Assembly (NCBI GenBank): GCA_964016885.1
Contig: OZ024743.1
Coordinates: 343,435,371-343,499,370, forward strand
DNA: 64,000 bases
Direction: 5' to 3'
From: Eledone cirrhosa
Taxonomy: Eukaryota > Mollusca > Cephalopoda > Octopoda > Eledonidae
Made by a program: the position numbers and the translations under genes. Shown piece by piece: positions 25,201 to 37,200 of this stretch; within the stretch, counting starts at the first letter, position 1; each line of letters begins with the position of its first letter. A model generated the notes under the pieces. The model was not told where the DNA came from. It was given only the letters and a program-made list of their open reading frames with translations, and searched no databases.

Positions 25201-28200
25201 GCATATAATGAATATAAAATAGTCAAATATATTACTCTTGAAGTCACCCGTCCTCCTCATTTCCATCTCCAAGAGTAATTTACCTGGCTTATTCAACTAT
25301 TTTATAGGTTATTATATGAATTGTGGCAATTTTTCATAATAAAAGTAAATAAATAACAGATTTAAAATTTAACAATGTGTGCTGCAAATGTGAAATGAAG
25401 AAAGTTTTGTATTAAACCTTTGATCAAGATACACATTATTTTGTATGTCTTAGTCAGCCTAACCAGAAAACAGTGGTTAATCATAAACTCAACTTAGTTT
25501 ACCCATCATGGAGTCTTTTTAGAGGCAATGTTTTATGGCCAGATACTCATCTTAGTGCTGGTGACTAAAAGAGTTGGTACCAGAAATGGCATCCAGTGAT
25601 TAAACCTGGCCTCATAAAGGATTTCATGATGAATATTAAGCCAGTCAGGCTAACTCCTGCTTTAGCAGGGAAAATGGCATTGAAAAAGTTTGTTAACAGT
25701 AAATTCAATGCTTGCTCCTTTGTAGGAAATATACAAAAATTACATGTTAAATGGCCAAAATATGAAAGCACATAGCCTAGTGGCTAGGGTGTTGGACTCA
25801 TAATGATAAGGTCATGAGTTTTGAATCTTGGACAAGGTGGTAAATGGTGTTCTTGAGCAAGGCAATTCATTTCATGTTGCTCTAGAAAGGGAGTTTTTTT
25901 AATGATAAAACACCCAAGAAATTCCCTATGAGATGCCAACTTTATAGGAGGCCAGCTAAACTTACATTTATATGAGTTCCAACAACAAATGCTCCCCCCC
26001 CCCCCCCCTCCCAACCAAAAGGAAAAAAGGTAGTGATAAAAATCAGTTCTACATACTGGCTCCAGTTCTTTGCATTGAGAAACAGCAGGATTCCAAGACA
26101 AAATATAATGACCAGCCATAATTCAATTCCTATGAAAAAAAAAAGGTTATAGGAACAGTTCAATATATAAGACATTTTTTCAAATGAGAAAACAAAAAAT
26201 ATGTCCATACACTTCTACACAAGATGTGGGAAAAGAAAACAATTTCTTTAAGGATTAGTAATTGCTTCTAATAGTTTTCCCTTGGCTCCAGAACCCTGAA
26301 TTCCAGAAATGCCCAATCATCATCATCATATGGGTGTCCCAAAAATGTATACACCATTCTAATAAATATTGCCTGTACAGATAATCAAAGTATGTATACA
26401 TTTTTGGGGGGCACCCTGTATATGTGTGTGTGTATATATATATGTTTCCAAGTGGAGTGAAAACATATATGTCGGGTCACTCGAGTGCTACTGGTAACAT
26501 GTAACCCAGTACAACCTGTTGTATGGTCGGGTCGTCGGCGACTAAACCGGCAACCCCACCAAGTTTACTTGGTGAGGAGGGAGACTTTGGACACCCTGCA
26601 GGACAAAAAACAAAACCTGACAAAGGTCAGAAGAACTCATAAGAGTCAACAGCCATCCAAAAGTGTGTAAATATGTATATACACATGTACTGTGCGGTTA
26701 AACCACTGGCAGTGAAGGACACCCTAGACTTTGTCAGGGCATTCTTCTAGAAGGCAACTCAGGCAACTGGGATAACTCTGATATAAAACCTACGGCTCAG
26801 TAGTTACCGATGATGTTGATTTTTTCTTCTTTTCGGGTTATAGCTACTGTCGCTCAGAGAGTGGAATTGGCTCAGTGCACAGTCTTTCCTCACTTTAAAA
26901 AAATATCTTCACGCACAGGCATTGTACGATAGAATTAATTAATAATTATTAATAATGGTATATCGTGCAATGGCCATACTCGATAACAAGGTGGCAGCCA
27001 TCATATATATATATATATATCCAAAACAGGAATGTGTACAGGACAAAGACAATGAAAAAAAAAACCCTGGAACAACAGACAGTCTCTTCTCATCAGTCAA
27101 CCTCAGGAAATCACTCTAGTATCAGAGCATCAAATGTGTATGTATGTATATATATATATGTGTGTGTGTGTGTATGTATATATAATCATCACTGTTTAAC
27201 ATCTATTTTCTATGCAATTATGGGTTAGATGAGTTGTTCCGTTGTGAGAAAAGTCAGATCAGATGACCATACAGAACTGTTTCTGGTTTCGTTTCTATGA
27301 CTTGATGCCCTTCCTAATGCCAACCAAATTTACAGCATGGACTGGGCACCAAAATGACCAACTGACAGGTTGGACTGAGTACTTTTTTCATTGTGTAACC
27401 AGTATGACCATTTTACAGGGTGGACTGGATGCATACATACATATAAACATCATCGTTTAACGTCCATTTTTCCACTTCCATGGGTTAGACAGGTAGTCAA
27501 ATTATAAGGCAAGTCATGTCCGGTGACTTTGTCTTGCTCATACGTATCTGTATTTTGGCTTAGTTTCTATGACTGGATGCCCTTCCTAATGCCAACCACC
27601 TTACAGTGTGGACTGAGTGCTTTTTATCGTGGCACCAAAACGACCATCTAACAGGGATGACTAGGGGCTTTTTGTTATGTCACCAGCACAACCACCTTAC
27701 AGGGTAGACTAGGTGCGCTTTTTTTCTCATGTCGCCGACACGACCATTTTACTGGGTGAACTGGGTGCTTTTCTTTTCATGTCACATCATCATCATACCT
27801 GTTTAATGTTCATTTTCCATGCTAGCATGGATTTGACGGTTGTCCTATTTGAAGCAAGTGAAGGTCAGATGACCATGTCTTGTTCATACAGAATCGATTT
27901 TGGCTTGGTTCATATGGCTGGATGCCCTTCCTAACACCAACCACATTTACAGTGAGCATTTACACTGGGTGCATTTTGTATTGTGGGTTGGGTGCTTTTT
28001 GTCATGACACCTACACGACCACTTTACAGTGTGGGCTGGCTGCTTTTTGTCGTATCACCAACATGACCACCTTACAGGATGGACTGGGTGCTTTTGTTGT
28101 GGCACAGGATCAACATATAGGATGGACTTAATGCTTTATGTCCTGTCAATGGCATTGTGGGAGATCAGACGTAGAGCATGTCCAACTTTTATGCTTGTAG

Positions 28201-31200
28201 GCCTGTGTTGTGCAGGAGAGGTGTATCAAGGGTGAGGTTGGGGGTGGGGAGGAGCAAGTAAGCAAGTTCAACGTGGTTGAGGTGCATGGGATATGTAGCT
28301 GGTAAGGACAGGGTATTAAGATGAGGAGGGGTGAAGAGAAGATTGGTGCAGACTAATGTCCTCTATATGTTTGTTTCCTTCTATGGACATGGGAAGGGGG
28401 CAAGGCAGGTCTTCTGTAGTACAACATAATACCAGGGATCTTCATCCTGCATCATCTCCTTTGTGAGGTTTAATTGCGCAAAGTCAGCTTTTATTACTTC
28501 ATCCAAAGCTTTCCTAGGTCTTCCTCTTCCATAGTTTCCCTCAACATTGAATGCCCTGCACCTTTTTATACAGCTGTCCTCCACCATATACATCATATTT
28601 CCATATCAATGCAGTTTCTAATTCATCGATAATACTAACTAATTTGATATATTCAGCAGAACATGCTAGCCTCATTTTACCAGCATTGAAAAATAGATGC
28701 TAAATGATGATAATGATACCATTCCCTGCATTCAATGTCCACATCTCACTATCATGCAGCATTGATCTTCATTTGTAGGCATCATGATTCTGCAGAGACA
28801 TAGTGACAGTCACTGAGGAAGGAGAGAACAAATGAATGGATGGAAGCTGAAGATAGAGTCAAAGTAAAACATACTTGTACATTAAATTCTTCACTGAACT
28901 TGCTGCCAACCCCAAACTTACAGCAACCTCATACAGTGGCTTACACAGCTCTCACATACCATTCATATATATTATTTTCGGAAGGGTCTATCTTACTACA
29001 GAACCTGTAACTGTGACAAAGCCCTTCTCTTGATTAAGAATAGCAAAAGTTAGGGCATTAGTTCTTTGGTAAAAATTTCTCTTGTAGCTGTCTCAGTAAG
29101 TTTAATTTAAAATATATATATATATAAAATTTAAGCCACAATCACACTTCATATACTGTATATATATATATATTAAATTTAAGCCCAAATCACACTTTAT
29201 ATATATTAAATTTAAGCCCAAATCACACTTTATATATATTAAATTTAAGCCCAAATCACACTTTATATATATTAAATTTAAGCCCAAACCACACTATATA
29301 TTTAAAGCAAAAAAAAAATAATAAAGAAATCTAAGGAACTGTCAACACTCTAATTAAGGTGGGCTTGTTTTTTCCATCAGCCAAAAAGCAAAGTTAGAAA
29401 TTTTCAGGTGTTCACACATACCTTTTATTCTCAGTTGTATAGAAAAATTAGATGCAGTAGTGATGGCAACACATGTAGAATTAAAAGGCTGCAAAGAGAT
29501 TTCTTTGCTTTGGAACAATTTGTTTCGTATCATATTGAGATCAAATGTAGAAACACTTGCTTCAGTTTCCATAGCATTTGCACCAAAGGTAACTGTATAG
29601 TCCTCATTGATGTTCAATTTTAACTAAAAATAAAAGTAAAGGACTCATTAGTTAAGGTAATCATCATCATTTTACGTCCGCTTTTCCCTGCTTGCAAGGG
29701 TGGGACGGGAACTGATTCTGGTTTGATTTCTACAGCTGAATGCTCTTCCTAACACCAACCTCATTTACAGTGAGTGCTGGGTGCTTTTTTTTCCGTGGCG
29801 CCTACATGTCCACTTTACAGTGTGGGCTGGGTGCATTTGCAGTGGAATGATAGGGAACCCAGTCCTATCATCTCATTTCTACAGCTGAGTAAACTGGAGC
29901 AATGTGAAATAAAGTGTCTTGCTCAAGGAAACAACACATCGCCTGCCCGGTCTGAGAATTGAACTCACAACCTTTCGATTGCAAGGCCAATACTCTAACC
30001 ACTAAGCCATGTGCCTCCATGTTTTGAATATTTGTAACCTTTATACAATCTAAATCAAAAGGAGATAATGTGTAGGCAGGGTTGTGTAGTTAAGAGGTTT
30101 GCTTCACAACCACATAGTTTTGGGTTCAACCCCACTGCACGGCACCTGAGACAACTGCCTTCAATATATTTGACCAATACCCTATGAAAGAAACTTTGTC
30201 TGGTAGAAACTGTGCAGGAGCTCTTTGTCTATATATTCATATGCACACACACAAGTTTGTGTGTTTCCCTGCTTACTTGTTCCATAACTTAGTAGTTCAA
30301 CAAATGGAGATCGATAAAACAAGTACCAGATTAGAAAAGGATACAAAAAAGAACAGGGATTGATCTGATCAACTAAATTCCTTAAAGGTAGTGCCCAAGC
30401 ATAGCTACAGTAATTAGACTGTAGCCAGTAAAAGAATTAGTTGAACACTGTAGCATTAACTCTTAACATCCTATAATGATTTATCAGAAAACATCTAAAA
30501 ACAGGTTTGTTAATTCAAATGTTTAGTGTCTTTACTAGTGGACAGATCATTGTGAAAATTTGCAATAAACTGAAGACTTTAATTTTTTATATGAAGTCGT
30601 AGTTCCATTCTGTATATTTCAAGAATGTCTAACTAGTGTAGTATAAGGATGTTGAGAGTTAACTCTTAACACCCTGTACCACACCAAACTGTATTAGCAA
30701 AACATTCTTGAAAAGTACAAAAGCATGATTGCATCACATTAAACATTAAAGTCTTTACTCTAATATGGAAAATGTTCACAATGATGTAGTGATGATGTTA
30801 TAAACATTTGAATTAACAAATGCTTTTGTAGATATTTTCTGCTAAAGGTCATTACAGTAGTGATGTTTGTTTATGCTCTTCATAAACAATATCCCACAGT
30901 TTAGCAGTTTGACAAACATCAGCAATATACTCAAATTTTATAATATGAAGGACATCCAGCCATACAACAGCTTCAAAAATTCTCATCCATCCTATGCCAG
31001 CATAGAAAACTGGATATAAGGAAAACAACTATGATGATGTTCATCGTCTAACGTCCATTTCCATGCTAGCATGGGTAGAACGGGCTGTCCTTTTGTAAGA
31101 GATCAAGTTGGAGGACTGTCTTTCACTCACACAGAACTGATTTTGGCTTGGTTTCTATGGATGGATGCCCTTCTTAATACCAACCACATTTACAATGTGT

Positions 31201-34200
31201 ACTGGGCGCTTTTTGTCGTGACACCTACACGATCACTTTACAGTGTGGGCTGGGCGCTTGTAATATACTGGCTATACCAAATTCTCTGCACACATCATGA
31301 CTATCTTGTGTTTTCAAACACAAAGCAACTAGCCATTTATTATCCAAAGTGTTTTTTTCTTAAGATGGCCCGGTATGATTTGAAGTAAGTTGGGCTGCCA
31401 TTTAAAGTATGAACAACTTCATAAAAACTCAAAATTCTGTACATTATCTAGGTTGTGAGTTCTAATTTGCCAAAATCTACTTTTCATTTCATGCATGTCT
31501 TGTAAGACCATGAATCTGTACCTGGAAAATTCCTCTCCAAAGTCCGCAGGAAATTTTTTGGGGAAGGACCAATACTTCCCCCCCTTGATAAGGGAAAAGC
31601 AAAGGCTGATCAGGATGCAATAACAATTCCACTAATGCACAGCCCTGAACAGGTACTTTATTGACCCTAAAAGTACGAAAGGCATTGTTGATCTCGCTGG
31701 AATTTGAATTTAGTGTGCAAACAGATAGAACAAATACCACAGGGCATTTATTCTAATATCATAACAACTCTGCCACCTTTTCCATGTGTACAAGCTCAAT
31801 AAAATAACTCTCAAATTACACCATGTAACAAAAAAATTTTTTTCTCTGTTCCTGGCTTGTAATCACTTTTTTTGTGTTGTTTAGGTCCCAAATAAATAAA
31901 AAAAGTGCTATTAAACAGTTAAAAGTTTGGGTTTGTATAAATACTAAGCTATTCACTAGAATTATTTGTATGCTGGATTTTACGTTGTATGTAAGTTTAA
32001 TTTGCTGATGTTAAATGATTTTTTTTTATATATGTTTCAGGTTAAATTAAAATTATAAAATAAAGAATAATACCTAAAGAAAATTATAAAAGTGCAATAA
32101 AGTATAAAATTGTTAAAAAGTGGATTAAAGAGATTTATTGATACTGGGGTACCAGAAAAAGTTCCTCACTTCCCAAACCAAAAAGAAGTCAATGACTTGG
32201 TCAGGGATATGGGTCTGACCAAGTCCAATGTAGAGCTATTCGTCTCCAGGATGAAGCAGTGGAACTTGGTCAAGGAGGAAGTGCAGGTGACTAGTCAGAG
32301 AAGTCGACACGAACCTTTCTCAGGCTTTTACACTCTTAGGGATGGCCTCTGCTTCTGCCATGACGGGCTTGGACTGTTTGACGTTATTGGGGTGTCGTTT
32401 GTGCCCAAGGAGTGGCGGCTATTTATAGACAGCTCCACCACATGTTTGAAGGCTGTCCTCCTCCACAATGGAAACAAGTTCCCGACACTGCCCCTAGCTC
32501 ATTCAGTCTGCCTGAAGGAAGATTACTACAGTGTGAAAGTCCTCTTGGAAGCTCTGCAATACAAACAGTACAATTGGGAAATCATTGGAACCTTCAAGAT
32601 GGTGGCTTTCCTGCTTGGACGCCAAGGAGGCTTTATCAAATTCCAATGCTTCCTCTGCCTTTGGGACAGCAGAGCCACCTCTGACCACTACAAAAGAAAG
32701 AACTGGGAGCAGCGAACAGAATTTGTAGTTGGGACCTGGAACGTCATGTGGGAGCTACTGGTTGATCCCAGGATTGTGCTCATGCCACCACTGCACATTA
32801 AGTTGGGGTTGATGAAGCAGTTTGTGAAGGCTCTCAACCAAGAATCAGCCGCTTTTAAGTACCTTCTTGAGTTCATCCCCAAGTTATCTGAGGCCAAAAT
32901 CAAAGGTGAAATTTTTGTTGGACCACAGATAAAGAAGGTGTTTGAGTCTACCGAGTTCTCCAATAAGCTCAATAGGATTGAGAGAACAGCATGGAACTGT
33001 TTCAAGGCAGTTGTTAAGAGCTTCCTGAGCAACTACAGAGCTGAAAACTACCAGCAACTGGTGCAGGATCTGATAAAGGCTTTTGGCGCCATGGGATGCA
33101 GGATGTTGCTTAAACTCCATATGCTGGACGCTCACCTGGAAAAATTCAAGGACAATATGGGCGCCTACTCAGAAGAACAAGGCGAACGATTCCACCAAGA
33201 TGTGAAAGAGATAGAGTGGAGGTACCAGGGCCACTACAATGAAAAAATGATGGGGGACTATATCTGTAGGCTAGTGTGGGAATGCGACCTGGACTACAAC
33301 CGCAAATCCAGTCATTTCTGACATGTATAAGTTGCTTTATAAGTGTTATTTGTTTTTACTTGTTTGCTTTTGATAAGCTTGTGTAATAAAATAAATATAT
33401 ACTCTGTTGATTTAATTATATGAACTGATAAATTTTTTTTAAATGTGTTTTTTGTTGAAAAATATGAAAATTTCGAAATATCAAACTCCTGACCACAAAC
33501 CCAAACTTCTGATTAAATAATAGTGTTTTTTTAATAATAATGGGATATAATAAACCAGTAATTGACACTTAGAACCGGGGAACAAAAAATGTTACACAGT
33601 GTTATCAGATGACAATACAGAGAAGACAGTAAAGAAAAACAACTTACAACGGGTGATAACCAGAGTTTATATATATTTCGCTTCTCTCCTGGATAACAAA
33701 ATATCCAAGTTTTCTCTTGTGACAAATTCTCCACATTTTGGATGGAAATAAAAGGCTTTGTGGGATCTATTACAGAACCTAGAAAACAATGAGTAAAAGT
33801 TGATAATTTAACCTTTGGTATTTCCATATAATTTTTAAAATTATCAAGAATTTGGAAGGATTTAATAACATAAAAGTCTGTCTTAAGCCAGAAGGCTTGT
33901 TAGGCCAGTACTTATCCTGGTTTTATGTCGTGAAGCAACTGAGAGTACAATACTTCCTCCTGGACATGACGCCAGTCTATCGCAGGGTTAAAGCCCCAGC
34001 TATTGCTGGTACTCATTTTCAGCTGAGTATACTGGAGCAACATCAAATGAAGTGTTTTGCTCACGAACACAACATGCAACCCGGCCCAGGAATTGAACCC
34101 ACGACATTATGATTGTAAGTCCAACACCCTTACAACTAGGCCATGCGCCTCCAGTTTGATAATATAAAATTATGATGGAAGATTTATATATAGCCTTGAA

Positions 34201-37200
34201 TGTAATTGGCTAGATGGTAACCGTGTATCAGCTAGTTAAATAGACTATATCTGTAATCCAAAGGTCCAACCTTGTCACACTGAGGAATACTTAGCTTCTT
34301 TGTATTCTAATTCAATGAAAAAGGGACATACACACTCCTTATGTTAGTGGCATGTTTAGTCTGGATAAGCTCTGCATCTTATTTACTCAGTCAGGGCTGA
34401 TGCCTGCTCTAACCAGATTTTATATCCCTTCAATTCTTGAGCCAATCATTTTGTGCAGAGATCATGAGAAGAGGCCTGACAGACCCTTTGCCTTTGCATT
34501 AGATGTAGGTGTCATTTGTTCACACATTCTAGATACTATGGTGGAGGTGGTGATCACTGCATCCATACTGAACTGAATAAATTACTGAAACACTGTAATT
34601 TATCAGTAAATTACATTTTTCAATCTTTAGAATTTGAGGCATTCAGAGGACGTGGACCATCAAGTTTTTATCATTGTTGGTGGCTTGCTTTATTAAAGTG
34701 TCAGGTGATGTTCATGAAGCTTTAAAATCACACACAGAAATGCTGGCAGTGCTTTGGGTTGTCTCAAACATTTTTCAAGAGTAACATCAGCATTCCCTGT
34801 TGCAGGGTGCAGGTCTTTATTTCTTTTCTTTCAGGCTCATTTTTTAAAATTGATTTGTTTCTTTTGTAAATCATACTCATTATAAAAAAATGTATTATTT
34901 TTTTCCGATACCCTGTGGTGGAACCTGTGATTTGATTCACCAATCTGTCAACATGTGGCAAGATGCCAGGAAACACGGAGCAATGTTAGGCCATCACTAA
35001 ACAGCACACAAAAAGAGGAAAATATTGAGGAAGTGTGAAGGTTAGTTATACAAGACCCTCAAGCTATTATGAGGATGATATCTGAAGCTGTTGGTATTAA
35101 TATTGGCACAGTGGAGACCACTTTGAAGCTTTGGAGCTCTACAAAGTTGGTGCCAAATTTGTGCAAAAGATTCTGACGATCAGAGGCAGTTTCATATGGA
35201 ATAATGCATTGATATTCTCGATATGATAGGGGCTGATTCTGGTTTCCCAAATAAACTAGTGACATGCATGCAACAAGTGTTGAGTATTCACCTATGACCC
35301 TGAGAGCAAATGTTAGAGCCCAATGAAAAGCAAAAATGAGCAGGTTGCAAGAGAAGGCCATGATCAATCCTTTCTTCAACTCCCAGGCATCAATTTATAT
35401 TGAATGAGTGTTTGAGGGCCAAACTATCAATAAGGAGCATTACCTTGAAGTTCTGAAAAGGTTCAGAAGGCGGATGGGAAAGAAGAGGTTCCACCAGGAC
35501 ATTGCCCCATACCGCAAGTCAATGCTGGTGACCGCCTGGATGGCCAACAATGGACTGAAAGTCTTACAACACACAACCTACAGCCCTGACCTGGCATCTT
35601 GTGACTTTCTCCTGTACCTACACATAAAATATAGCTTCAGGGGAATCAGATTTGAGTGAGCATAAGAGGCATCAGCGAATTTCCTGATGGGACTGCAGAA
35701 GGACTAGGAGTGGGGAAGAGGCTTGCGTATGTGTGTAGATGTGGGAGGTCATTATTTGAAAATTTTGTAAGCTTATGAAAATAAATATAGTCTCTCCTGA
35801 AATTTTCTCATTACTTCTTGAACATACCTCGTACTTTTCAGCTATCACGTATATGTGTTTTGCATAAGGCTCTGCAGGAATATATGTAATATTTAGCAAT
35901 ATTCAGTCAAAGCGATGACAAACTACATTTTTTCACGCTCAGAGTTGCTGAAGCATGGAAGAAACTATCTGCATTAGCTGTTAGGACACTGCATCCTTCA
36001 AAACTTCCAAAAATCCGCTAACACTACACATGGTATTCATCCTCATCATCGTTTAACCGCCATCTTCCATGGGTTAGACAGTTTTGTTCCATTTGATGCG
36101 GGATTGGTTGGGAGACCGTGTCACGCTTGTACGGAAGTGTCTCTGGCAGGTTTTCTACGGCTGGATGCTCTTCCTAACACCAACCACTTTTACAGTGTGG
36201 ACTGCGAGCCTTTTTACCGTGTCTCCTACACAACCACTTTACAGTGTAGACTGGGTGCTTTTTGTTGTCACTGACACAGTGGACGGAAATAGCAGGATGG
36301 GGTAGGGTGTGTGGGGTGTATATTGGGTTAATAGGTGCCTACTGACTGTAGGTTTGTGTGCAAGGGAAAGTGGGTCTTCTATAAAACTGAATAGCGCCAA
36401 AGATCTCGATCCAGTGACGTTGCCTTAGAGAGGTGTAAGTGAGCAAGGTCAGTTTTTATCACCTCGTCCCAGGTTTTTCTTGGTCTACCCATTTCTTAGC
36501 TTCCATCAATTTTCATTACTCTGCACTTTTTTTATACAGCTGTCGTCCTTCATACTCATCACATGGGCATACCAACGCACTCACCTCTCCAGAACACAAC
36601 ATTTGATACCTATGCTTAGTCTCTCTCTCAATTCGTTTATCCTTCGCCGTTCGCTCACATTACTATTACACATCCATCGGAGCATGCAAGCTTCATTTCT
36701 TTCTAATCTACACAAGTCTTCAGCAAATCACGCCCAGGTGTCACCACCATGTAATAACGCCGTTCGAATACAAGCATCATACAATCTGCCTTTCACTTTT
36801 AGAGAGAGAAAAAAAAAAAGAAAACCTTGTGGTCTACAGCGGTATTAGCTCTCTGAACTTTTTCCATCCCGTTCTAACTCTGGCTACTATTCTTTCAGAG
36901 CACCCTCCTCCACTGTGATTTTGTCACCCAGGTAACAGAAAGTGTCTATTTCTTTATGCGTGTGTGTGTGTATCATGACTCATATACTGTTCATTTTCCT
37001 GACCTTTATAACATTGCACAACAATTTTCATTATCATTATTATTATTTAATGAACCGTTTCCATTTATTGATTGTTTCATCAAATCCGAAATTAAAACGC
37101 TATTATCATTTTTTTTAATTGCTGGACGAGCTTTATTTTAGTGTCGTTATGAATACATCTAAGAAAATTTGGGGAATACTTTTTCGACAAATACACTTTA

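Noticed and set aside
27713..28235. Plus-strand frames with repeated GLGAFC/TTLQ-like residues, and similar ones at 7755-8086, 36084, 41906, 44077 and 62484
   Set aside because: They translate the tandem units of the LINE 3' UTR, and differ between copies by frameshift.
29102..29287. Protein with GLNLIYIKCDL repeats
   Set aside because: Pure translation of the 33-bp minisatellite.
32110..32112. TTG as start codon of the transposon gene
   Set aside because: Not a normal animal start codon. The frame is open from 32101 and the first ATG is at 32209; the real start is left undecided.
35834..35877. Exon-like segment on the minus strand (acceptor CCTGCAG, donor GAG|GTATGT, frame AEPYAKHIYVIAEKYE) between NEMP exons 1 and 2
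   Set aside because: Joined to exon 1 it creates a TAG stop, and the shifted alternative acceptor gives a TGA. Exon 1 to exon 2 directly is in phase and completes a Cys codon.
36480..36848. Plus-strand frame of 122 codons, and the related ones at 13026-13675, 42468 and 43639-44023
   Set aside because: Complement of the LINE C-terminal coding sequence; the minus (or plus) partner carries the real motifs.
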